DNA of 64,000 bases, taken from Flaccisagitta enflata (taxonomy: Eukaryota; Chaetognatha; Sagittoidea; Aphragmophora). The position numbers and the translations under genes were made by a program. The notes under the pieces were generated by a model. It was not told the DNA's origin, searched no databases, and saw only the letters and a list, made by a program, of their open reading frames with translations. The stretch is taken from assembly GCA_965153355.1 (NCBI GenBank), contig OZ231128.1, forward strand, positions 50,468,001 to 50,532,000, in the 5' to 3' direction. Positions 32,907 to 42,665 of this stretch are shown here, piece after piece; the stretch's first letter is position 1; each line of letters begins with the position of its first letter.

Positions 32907-33256
32907 TTTTTCAGTCGCGTGCTACGCGACTCTTTAAGCCACTTTTCGGTCCGTCGGTCCGTCGGTCGGTCCCTCACAATTTTTTTTAGAAAGGCTTTAA
33001 AAACGTTTTAAAGACATTTTAAAGGTTTTAGGGTATTAATAAGAACTTGTTGGCTAATTCAAAGGTCATTTTGAAAATTTTAGTCTGTCTGCCTGTCTGT
33101 TTGGCCGGCGTTTTGTGAGAATGCCGACGCACGCGACTTTTTTTAGTATTAACGGGCGGATTTTGCATTACTGGTCCATCTCAAATGCATGGGTATTGGG
33201 TAAGCCTTTTTTATCACCCGCAAGCGACTTCGGTAGCCGTGTATCCGGCCTTGTTT
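32907..33256 (-). mobile_element. 350-bp hairpin-ended element
   Basis: On the plus strand it opens TTTTTCAGTCGCGTGC, then TACGCGACTC (terminal hairpin), GTCGGTCC repeats and 'aaaggctttaaaa'. It closes 'cgcaagcgacttcggtagccgtgtatcc' and GGCCTTGTT. GACGCACGCGACTT, the complement of the hairpin arm, lies inside at about 33126-33139, while the outermost subterminal copy is GCAAGCGACTT. It may therefore be two overlapping or nested members. Confidence 0.65.
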
Positions 33257-34050
33257 TTATTCGCGTAAAATTTAACTCTCACTTCCTGACCACCTTTTCT
33301 TTGTCCTAATGCCATTTCTTAACAATTAATACCAGGACAACCAATGACAGAGTTACTATCGGCCACGGAATTTGCTGTTTTACTGCTTGTAAACTCTGAC
33401 AAACATTTTTTGTTCCGTTTTTTTTGCCATTGTTGTGCACAGTAAGCGTCACAGCGACGTGTGATGTCTGAATGTTTAGGGGCTTTCACGAGCCACCCTT
33501 ATTAAAAAGCATGTATTCCAAGTTCTACCGCGTCTTTGGTAGTACTATCTTTTTAGACCAACTGAAAAAAAAACTAGTTTGCAGGGTAAGCCAGTATTAA
33601 ATCGATATGTAGAATATCATTAATCGTACCATCATTTTTGTCATTACTTTTTTTTTAGATACTCGTACAGTCGTATATAGAAATATCGATTTCTAGCCGT
33701 GTACTACAGAATGGTGTTGGTCGGTCGGTAGGTCGGTCGGTTACAATTCGTTTTTGTTCCATTAATGAACAGTTTTTGTTATCACTGCTCCTTTCGAAAT
33801 AATTGATCAACCAAATTTCTCACTGCCCCTGCTCACCTGCACGTGTCTAGGGCAGCCATGTTTAAAGCCTTGATTAAAGTACGGCAAACCAGCATCACGA
33901 CTCATAAAGACCAGAAGTAATTGACGACTATTTATGAGTTTTCCACGAGTAAAATCTGTCATAACGAAACTGCATACTTTGTCACGTCAATAAAAATAAA
34001 TAATAAATAAATAATGCTTGATTGATTTCCATACATTAATTGGACAAAGC

Positions 34051-34053
<3 letters not shown>

Positions 34054-34128
<75 letters not shown>
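34054..34128 (+). repeat. (GA)n microsatellite
   Basis: About 37 GA units followed by GACGGATGGACGGAC. Confidence 0.96.
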
Positions 34129-34130
<2 letters not shown>

Positions 34131-34247
34131 GGATGGACGGACAAAGTACGATGCTGATTTCTTCCATGATGTGTTTTCCCTCAAAGTTCAATATACACGC
34201 ACAATTTTGATAGATAAGTGAGGGATCTACGTTTTTGCTTGAGGCAG

Positions 34248-35039
34248 TTTCCACAATAAACTAGACTGGCGGAAATTAGGCGACTGAATTCGTTAACATT
34301 GATAAAAATGTCATAATTTCATAATGGTTGCACTTAATAACTTGAAATTTGAGTCTTATGCTCAGAATTTGATATTCTTTCAGATCATATAAAAAGAAAT
34401 ATTCTAATACTTAAAATATGTTCAACTATGTTAATTCTTATCATATTCAGAGTAACATTAGAGTAACAGGGTGTTAACATATTAGGTCACTCTCTTCAAA
34501 AATCAATATTTCCAGTTAGAATTGACATTAAAGTCTGAAATTTTGCATGTAACCTGGGTTATGTCTGTACTAAAGGGGGAAAAATTTTTTTTCCATAATA
34601 CCTAAGACTTTATCATTTAAAGTATAGTACATTATTATATGTCAAAATAAAAAAAATAGTCATTTTAGACAAATCAACTAAAGGTGAAATTTTTCCATAG
34701 TAAATGACAACTGGTCACCATAGAATCTTTAGTTCTTCTTTAGAAATTGCAATTAAACAAAAATGATCAACAGTTGGGCAGGTTTAATGATTTTTTTATG
34801 TTTTTTTCATTGTGGCTTTGAGTATGACATCAGTGTGACATAAAAAAGGGGGTGATTTTGGCCAATTTTTTGCTACATAGCCTATCATAATTTAAAGTAT
34901 GAAGGATATTGGCTAGGCACTGAATCCCTGGTAATGTGTTACAACAGCTTCTATCATGAAAAAAAAAGATTGACATAATAAAAACAATTTTTTTGCTTAT
35001 TACATCATGAATTTTAGCTGGGCTGGTTTATTGTGGAAA
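34248..35039. mobile_element. 792-bp element with TTTCCACAATAAAC inverted ends
   Basis: A perfect 14-bp inverted repeat (TTTCCACAATAAAC / GTTTATTGTGGAAA) bounds an AT-rich, non-coding stretch. No target duplication is clear. A short TIR and no ORF make this a probable MITE, but the inverted pair alone could be chance-enriched in AT-rich DNA. Confidence 0.5.
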
Positions 35040-35368
35040 TGACCTTGACATGACATGTTCACGTACACGTGTAACCCCAGCGATAGGGGACGCTCCATCG
35101 TCGATATATATCGACCTTGGCTTAAGTATGAATAGATTCTGACAACCTGTCCTTTCCTTCCAAAGAATTTCTCATCTAAAACTCTATTGTCCGTTCAGCT
35201 TTTTCATTGCAACGGTTTCTAGGTTTTGGGATAGACATAACTTATGTCACATAAGACATCGTCGGCGCAGCATAGCGCAGATCAGAGACAAAAAGAAACT
35301 AAAAGGGTGAGCAGGAAAATTGATTTTTTTCCTGCCATATTTAACTCTACTCGGTTTGATAGTTTTTT

Positions 35369-35670
35369 AGTTGCGTGCTACGCGACTCTACACCCCGCTT
35401 TGTCGGTCCGTTGGTCGGTTGGTCGGTCCCCTTTTTACTTTTTTGGCGTTTTTAAGCTTTTTGGGCTCACAACTCCTTCCCAAATGCCATTTTAAGTCAT
35501 TCTAAGTCATTTTAAGTCATTCTAGGTCCTTCTAAGTCATTTTAAGTCATATTATGTTATATTAAGTCAATATGATCAATATGGTCATTTAAAACATTTT
35601 AAATCATTTTAAGTCATTTCAGGTCACCTTGAGTCATTTAAACTCAATTTAAGTCATTGTAAGCTATTTA
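35369..35670 (-). mobile_element. Hairpin-family end with 11-bp TTTTAAGTCAT repeats
   Basis: Opens TTTTTTAGTTGCGTGCTACGCGACTC, then 'tacaccccgctttgtc' and GGTCCGTTGGTC. It goes into repeats of TTTTAAGTCAT (11 bp), the reverse complement of those inside 57378-57772. The opposite (AACAAGGCC) end was not found, so this copy is truncated or its end has decayed. Confidence 0.6.
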
Positions 35671-35905
35671 TGGGTCACGTTTACTGAGACTTTGCGCCCT
35701 TTTGTCTTTTGTTTTTAGCGGTCAACCACTCGAAAGTGGGTAACGAGTTAGGGTTAGGGGTAGAAACAGTGTTAGAGAAATGAGAAAACTAAGAAATATA
35801 GAAATAGAGAATCAAATGATTCGAAATCAAAAGAAGTGTAAGAACCAACATGTGAAAACAAGCCGATGATACTAATGAATATATAACAGTCAAACAGGTA
35901 TGTTT

Positions 35906-35990
35906 TAGTCACGGACACGCGACTCTATACCTTGCTGTGTCGGTCCGTCCGTCTGTCTATCGGCCCGTCCATCCGTCGGTGACATTTTTG
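35906..35990 (-). mobile_element. Hairpin-family end
   Basis: TTTTAGTCACGGACACGCGACTC followed by 'tataccttgctgtgtc' and GGTCCGTCCGTC. A terminal hairpin with one arm mismatch. The rest of the element was not identified. Confidence 0.55.
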
Positions 35991-36186
35991 AATTATCGTT
36001 CATGCATTATGCAATGCGTTTATATAATTATGTCTTAAGTAAAGTAATTCTTCTCTCACATTTCGTGTTTTGTCCCACTTGTCATTAGAGAAATAGTATC
36101 CGCATTCCAATCAAATCTAAATCCTCAAAGTCAAACCGTGGTATTTTTCCCCCCGCGATGACTTTTGGGCTGTAATTCGCCATGAA

Positions 36187-36786
36187 TTAAGACGGCGAGC
36201 AATTGATGTCAACATTTAGTGTTTCACCCCATTTTTTCAACTATAGTTGAATAATTATGATGCAACAAATATTTTCATGAGACAAATTGTCTCCAGAAAT
36301 ACTCTGTGTGTATGTCTCTGCCATACGCTGACCTCAAATGAACCTTTAAATCAGCAATTCATATGGGAAAAGTAAAGAAAATAAGGCTTTTTAAAGAAAT
36401 TGTGCTTACATTTTTTATCTCATTGCTGCTGTCAAAATTATAAGACACACAAATGCAAAGAAATTTTGCATTTCCAAGAACATAGCCCCCTCCGTAATCA
36501 ATTTTAGAAGGGGGCTATGTTCTTCATTTTTGTGTTTTTTCATTTTCCATGCAAAGTTATAATTTTGACAAGCCTCCTATCAGTGAACAAATATTGAATT
36601 TTGAATAATTTCAAGTGAAAATAATAAGTTAATATTAGCTTTACTTGCTCTTTTGTACTATTTGAATACAAATTTTGCAATAGAATATTTACTATGATGT
36701 TTTTATTTACTTGTATTCTCATAGAATTTTCTTTTTTGACCCCTGTTGACACACTAAATCTTGCCGTCCGATGCTCGCCGTCTTAA
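36187..36786. mobile_element. 600-bp TTAAGACGGC-ended element (copy 2)
   Basis: The ends are TTAAGACGGCGAGCA and GCTCGCCGTCTTAA with about 13 bp of perfect pairing. Inside is a strong hairpin 'gaacatagccccctcc...gaagggggctatgttc' (36478-36522). The parts occur in opposite order to 20599-21189. Non-coding. Confidence 0.75.
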
Positions 36787-36805
36787 GTGAGTGATAACAT
36801 ATTTT

Positions 36806-37814
36806 TATGAAAGTTGGACAACATTACTACCCAACAATATCTAAAATAAGGACAAGAGCCTTTGGAGCTCTTTCTGGTGTTTAATCCGGACCGATCACAA
36901 CTATCCTTAAAATTTCTGAAAAAACATTCCCTATTCAGAAATTATCATAGGACTTGTCAAAAGTTATGCAACATTTAGAAAAGGGTAACCAATTTCTTTC
37001 TATACATGAGATATGCAGACCACAAGAAAACACTTGATAAATATGGCGACCATATGAAGAGACCATATCCATCTGGGCACCTTCTTATACTCCTCATATA
37101 CCAAAGATAGCAAGAAACTCAAACTCTCTTCCTCCTGAAACAACCCTCTCAAAAATCCTATGTCAACCCCAAAATCTTGAAATCAAAATTTCTGTAGTAT
37201 TTCATTCCAATTGTTAAAAATGTCAAATCACCTCAGGATGAACTAGTTACCAAAAGATAAGCTATTTACCAGAGGCAATGTTGTAAAAAACCATACCCTT
37301 AGAGGCAAGAATCGAGGATCAACCATACGGGACTGCCGGCATTCCATACCAAGGTACTGAATAATATGAAAGTTGGACAACATTACTACCCAACAATATC
37401 TAAAATAAGGACAAGAGCCTTTGGAGCTCTTTCTGGTGTTTAATCCGGACCCATCACAACTATCCTTAACATTTCTGAAAAAACATTCCCTCTTCAGAAA
37501 TTATCATAGGACTTGTCAAAAGTTATGCAACATTTAGAAAAGGGTAACCAATTTCTTTCTATACATGAGATATGCAGACCACAAGAAAACACTTGATAAA
37601 TATTGCGACCATATGAAGAGACCATATCCATCTGGGCACCTTCTTATACTCCTCATATACCAAAGATAGCAAGAAACTCAAACTCTCTTCCTCCTGAAAC
37701 AACCCTCTCAAAAATCCTATGTCAACCCTAAAATCTTGAAATCAAAATTTCTGTCGTATTTCATTCCAATTGTTAAAAAGGTCAAATCACCTCAGGATGA
37801 ACTAGTTACCAAAA
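36806..37814 (+). repeat. 559-bp tandem duplication (one full unit, one partial)
   Basis: The 450 bp at 36806-37255 are repeated at 37365-37814 with about eight substitutions (near 98% identity). The offset is 559 bp. The second unit is cut at 37814 where a CT microsatellite begins. Parts ('gagcctttggagctc', 'gtttaatccggaccCatc') recur at 55420-55470, and 56398-56560 resembles the end of the unit. No coding potential. Confidence 0.9.
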
Positions 37815-37829
37815 CACTCTGCCTGTCTG

Positions 37830-37977
37830 TCTGTCTCTCCCTCTCTCTGTCTCTTTCGCTTTCTCTCTCTGTCTCTCTCTGTCTCTCTCCGTCTCTGTCT
37901 CTGTCTCTCTGTCTCTGTCTCTGTCTCTGTCTGTCTCTGTCTCTGTCTCTGTCTCTGTCTCTCTCTGTCTCTCTCTC

Positions 37978-38064
<87 letters not shown>

Positions 38065-38114
38065 GTCTGTCTATCTGTCATTATCTCTGTGTGTGTGTCC
38101 CTCTCTGTCTGTTT

Positions 38115-38194
<80 letters not shown>

Positions 38195-38238
38195 TTTTCC
38201 CTCTCTGTCACTATCACTCTCTCTCTCAATATCAGTAT

Positions 38239-38281
<43 letters not shown>
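37830..38281 (+). repeat. (CT)n / CTGTCT microsatellite, 450 bases
   Basis: CTGTCTCT variants pass into long clean (CT)n runs at about 37990-38060, 38120-38190 and 38241-38280. Ser/Leu-rich ORFs are artefacts. Confidence 0.95.
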
Positions 38282-38283
<2 letters not shown>

Positions 38284-38431
38284 CTCAACTCGTTCTGCTC
38301 CGAAATGGATCAAATCATGCCGGATTCTCTCCATAAATCTCTTCGATAATAAGTCTTCTGATTGCCAGCTTACAATTTAAAATACAAATCGATCATTAAA
38401 AAAGGAAAGAAAAAAAAGGAAAGAAAAAAAA

Positions 38432-38550
38432 AACAAGGCCAAGAAGGCCAATAAGGTGCGACGTGTGGATCGTCGAACAAATGCGTTACCCAACCGACCA
38501 ACCAACCGACGGACACAGCCAGTTATAGAGGTGCTTTGTCGCACCTAAAA
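38432..38550 (+). mobile_element. 119-bp hairpin-ended element, GGTGCGAC variant
   Basis: The smallest complete member of the family. It reads AACAAGGCC, 'aagaaggccaata', AGGTGCGACG, then CCGACCAACC/GACGGACAC repeats, 'agccagttatag', the hairpin AGGTGCTTTGTCGCACCT (38529-38546) and AAAAAG. The arm AGGTGC/GCACCT differs from the AGTCGCG type, and the left subterminal copy has changed with it: AGGTGCGAC is the exact complement of GTCGCACCT. Confidence 0.75.
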
Positions 38551-38580
38551 AGAAGAAAGAAAGATAAAGAGAGAGAGAGA

Positions 38581-38823
38581 AACAAGGTCATTAGACCTAA
38601 GTCGCGTGCGTCGGCACTTTCAAAAAAGTCGGGCAGACAGACAGACAAACAATTTTTTTTCAAAAAGACATTTGAAATGGTTATTTACTTCACAAAGTTT
38701 CTTTTCTACCATTCAGACATAAAAAGCGCCATAAAAAGCCATTAAAACAGTTTTAAGACCGACGGACCGACGGACGGACCGACCGAAAAGTGGCTTATAG
38801 AGTCGCGTAGCACGCAACTAAAG
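38581..38823 (+). mobile_element. 243-bp hairpin-ended element, GTCGCG variant
   Basis: Left end AACAAGGTC, then 'attagaccta', AGTCGCGTGCG. The body has 'cagacagacagac' and 'ataaaaagc'. The right end has GACGGACC repeats, 'agtggcttatag', AGTCGCGTAGCACGCAACT and an A-run. It lies 30 bp from 38432-38550 in the same orientation. Confidence 0.72.
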
Positions 38824-39477
38824 AGTGGACGCTTATGACGACATTAAGCTCAATCCCCAATGTGATCATGAGGATCTATTTTCTTCAGAGGAGCCGAACT
38901 TCTTGCAAACCCCATCGTGTTTATCGCCCTTTAGTATATGTTTAATTGCATCGTATGCGCTCTTTCATTTACAATAATTCAGCAAATGTCTTATGGTTTT
39001 CATTCAATTCAATCCATCGTGTTTCCCTACTATCTTCGACAAAAGAAACGCGACACCTTCTATCTAGAATATCTTTGCATCTAGAGAAGCTAGAGGCTTT
39101 AAAAAAAAATATTTATCTACTTAAAAAGATCTACACAATGAACCTAATCTGGTAATTGTATCTTAAAGCGTTTAGAAATGGCAAGCAGAAGAAGGGAAGT
39201 AGCCATTTTCAGAATTGATAAAATATTGCGAAAAAAAGAATAGGAAAAATTTCATGTCACTTCAACTTTGGTTATCTCAGCTTCTGGAGAAGCTAAATAC
39301 TTTTTCCAAAAAAGCAAAATAATCTACATCGAAAAATCTAAAAGATGAGCGCAATCTGGATTCTGTAGCTCATGCTTTTTGGAAATGGCAAGCAAACGAG
39401 TAGATCTGTTTTGAAAATCATAAGCTCACAAAAACTGAGGGGAAATGAGAAAAGGTCATCAACCCTGTTAATGAAAC

Positions 39478-39533
39478 AAAGCCAGGTAGGCCAATAAGGT
39501 GCGACATGTGGATCGTCAAACGAATGCGATACG

Positions 39534-39576
<43 letters not shown>

Positions 39577-39910
39577 GGACACAGCCAGTTGTAGAGTTGA
39601 AACTGGTGGGTTTCAAGGCTGGAATTGGAACTGGCGGGTCTCAAGGCTGGAATTGATACTGGTGGATTTCAATGCTGGAATTGAAGCTGGTGGGTTGCAA
39701 GGCATGAATTGAAATAGGTGGGTTTCATGTTTTAAATTGCAACTGGTGAGTTCCAAGTTTTTTATTGAAACTCATGGGTTTTGAGCTGAAATTGAAACTA
39801 GTGGGATGCAAGGCTTGTCTTGAAACTGGTGGGTGCAAACCTGACAAACTAAATCTTGACAGCATAAATTAGTATCTTTATGACCGCACGCGACTTGTAG
39901 ATGTTGGCCT
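39478..39910 (+). mobile_element. Hairpin-family fragments around a 28-bp minisatellite
   Basis: A left end with 'aagccaggtaggccaataAGGTGCGACatg' and (ACAG)n (39530-39578), then 'acagccagttgtagag', leads into about nine copies of a 28-bp unit near GAAACTGGTGGGTTTCAAGG plus CTGGAATT (39597-39840). After it 'cgcacgcgacttgtagatgttggccttgtt' is the left end of another member read in reverse. The minisatellite thus sits between two family ends. Confidence 0.6.
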
Positions 39911-40044
39911 TGTTTTCATTTTGAACACGCCATCACGGCTGTGGCTTTTTAATCAAATTTAGTTATTGAATAAAGTTCGATTGCAACCAGATAGATGCGT
40001 GGTAAAATCTGTCAATTTCTCTTTGTTCCAGCGGTGTTTAAAGT

Positions 40045-40332
40045 TGAGTGACTTTTTACTTTATTGCCCCCCCCCCCCTGCCTTTGATTTTCTTCCCCGC
40101 GACGCGTCGCGTCGCATTACAAAATCTTTGATTTTCTTCCCCAAAAGACAATAAAACAGTATGTTATAGGTTAAAATAGTGTTAAATTGTGCTGTAGTAA
40201 TCAAATATCACCTTTTGGAACGGCCAAAAATGTTAAATCTTCAAAAAAAATTTTTTTTTCCTCTTTTCTAGCTTTTGATTTTCTTCCCCATCTCCAAACC
40301 TTTTGATTTTACTCCACTTTATACACGCCTGC
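40045..40332. mobile_element. Diverged TATATAATTGAGT-type MITE
   Basis: Shares 'cccctgcctttgattttcttccccgc', 'cattacaaaatc', 'ataaaacagtatgttataggtt(a)aaatagtgttaaattgtg' and a 'ctttatacacgcctg' end with 8307-8593. The ends are worn. Non-coding. Confidence 0.65.
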
Positions 40333-40637
40333 TTTGTTCACGATGCTCGCTAAAATTTAAAAAAAATACTGTCATCAAATCTTCAATTCTAGAACGTTTA
40401 TCGCGTTTGAATGGAATAGAGCAGAAAGAAAACATCTCGTCTTTCAAGATTTTATATCTTGCAATCTATCCATCATCAGGCACAACACACATGGCTGTCT
40501 GTCTGGCGGAAAACATATCAGTCAGTCTGCTTCACACTTCTGTACTCTCTGTATGCCTACCACTTCTGTACACTCTGTATGCTGTATACATACCCGCACG
40601 CCACCGGGATGGCCGTGTATCCGTATGCAAGGCGCAT

Positions 40638-40639
<2 letters not shown>

Positions 40640-40700
<61 letters not shown>
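40640..40700 (+). repeat. (CT)n microsatellite split by the LTR element
   Basis: About 30 CT units end exactly where the left LTR begins. The run resumes after the right LTR (53911-53946). The two halves are one microsatellite that received the retrotransposon. Confidence 0.92.
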
Positions 40701-40705
<5 letters not shown>

Positions 40706-41604
40706 ATACGCCCACGAGTTTCAACTGGCACTGTCTATGAGCGTCTATCTGACTGACGACTTGTGGTGAAAGAAAGTTGGCCGAATTGGAAAATAGGAAG
40801 GCGATCGTCTCGTTTATTCCATAAAAATTTCAACAACTGAAGAGAGGGGGAAAAATGAAAGGGAAAGTGGGCGTTAATTGTGATCAGCAAACGCAAAAGA
40901 TAACATGAAATCGAGATAGGACACAATAAAGGACAGAAACAGCACATGACAACATGTTCATCTTCTTCAGAGCCCATGCCACCTGATAATACCTGCCCCT
41001 GCCCCGGCCCATCCCATTAAATTCATCCATATCATCCCTATAGTAAGCTGACCGGGCAAGCGATAAAACCATACTAAAATCCGGCGATAAAAATGCAAAA
41101 GGGCAAAAGACAAAAATAACAGACCGAAAAACAAGATAAAACAAAGCAGAAACACGTCTATAAAACTTACTTTTAGGCCCACTTTCGTTGGTTTCAACCC
41201 ACAGTCTGTCGATGTCAAATTAACGTTAATTGTCCGTTCATTAGTTTATCTGCAATAAAAAGATGAGAGATTATTGAAATTAGTGAATTCCAAGGGCGCA
41301 TTCAAACGATCATAAAAAACAATCAATCACTTTAAGAAGCGATGCCATAATTAAATAAAATCAATCAATCCAAAAATTGGATGATACGAAAGACGAGTTA
41401 CGTATATCTGCCTACGTAGTAAAAACAAATGGCACAAAATCAAGGCGCAACCATATGGTTACCCATCTAGCGTTCAATATAAAAAATGGCAAGAAACAAA
41501 AGACACGGGCATCGAATAGTAGAGAAAGAGAAAAAAACCAAAAGCACGCAATAGAGACAGAAGGCACACACACCTAATCGACGGACAGACATACATTTCT
41601 AACA
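40701..41604 (-). repeat. 3' LTR of the BEL/Pao element
   Basis: 904 bp, TG...CA, identical to 53007-53910. On the coding strand it follows a purine-rich stretch. It contains tttatt (AATAAA on the coding strand) near 40812, a possible polyadenylation signal. The short ORFs inside occur identically in both LTRs and are not genes. Confidence 0.96.
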
Positions 41605-41625
41605 TTCTGCCCCATTTTTGGAATT
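41605..41625 (-). promoter_or_regulatory. Probable polypurine tract
   Basis: On the coding strand CCAAAAATGGGGCAGAA abuts the 3' LTR. Its position and purine bias fit the primer site for plus-strand DNA synthesis. The two pyrimidines inside make it imperfect. Confidence 0.55.
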
Positions 41626-42665
41626 TCACGAATTTCAAAAATCCGACATCTAGTTTCCAGTCGGGGAAACCCTACTAAAAAACCGATACTACCTTCCTTA
41701 AAAAAAAATTTACATAGACACAACCCCCGCCCCTCCCCCCCCGTCCACCGCCTCTTACATCCCCACCCTAACTATCAACAGATCGACGACTGCACGAATG
41801 ATGATTCCCGTCCGGAAAGGATCCACCACCAGCAAATTTGCAACGATCAATGACGACGCGGATGGAGACGAGGCGGCGACGAGGAGGTTGAGGCGCCCGT
41901 TCTGAAAAAGTTAAAGGGAAAGGGGGGGGGAAGGGGAACGGGCCTAGGAGCACTCCAAGCCTGGGATTTGACTTGAGAGTGGAAAATGATAAGTGGGGGC
42001 ATACTACTAAAACATGTCATACGAAAGTATTCGTAATAATGACTAAAAAGACCATGTCTAAAACAAACACAACAAATTTACATGTTCCAAAGAACCAAAC
42101 AAAACAAGACAAAATTAAATAAATTACTAACTATATAATAAAAACGAATCTGTTGAATAAAAGAAAAATTAGTAAGCATCATGGAACGACCACATCACCT
42201 GCGCCTTCTCCATTACAGAGACGAGCGGGTCATTCCGGATCCAACACCTCGTCAACTCGTGGGCGAAAGGCGATGAGTGATGTCGTCGACGGCGACCGCA
42301 TCGAAAGGCGCAGGTGGTGCAGCCGTCTGAGAGTGTATCCTCCCCGAAGGGAAGAAAAGGAAAGAGAAAAAATGGGGGCAGATTGATTAGTAAAGTTCTT
42401 ATCGTACACAGATTCAAATTTACAACAAAAACTCAACTTCAACCCTTCCCAAACCATGAGACTTACGCGGGCGTTTTTCGCCAGGCCCCGGAGCGGACGT
42501 CATTCCCACGCCCCGGGTAGCGCCCCCGACTTGGCCGGCCTGTCCATCGATGGGATGAGGATGTGAAGGTGGAATACGATCCTCAGCGAATGGCGGCGCT
42601 CTCCACGCCATGTTGCAAATTGGTAATTAAGTTGAACAGCAACTGGGCGTGGCACCAATCAGCGT
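41626..42665 (-). other. Non-coding 3' region of the BEL/Pao element
   Basis: About 1 kb between the stop of the extra ORF and the polypurine tract. It holds only small ORFs (61-82 codons, both strands) without recognisable features. A C-rich stretch lies at about 41725-41770 and a G-rich one at about 41920-41940. Confidence 0.6.

Noticed and set aside
40735-41577. Short ORFs in the LTRs as genes
   Set aside because: They occur identically in both LTRs, overlap one another and have no recognisable domains. LTR regulatory DNA explains them.
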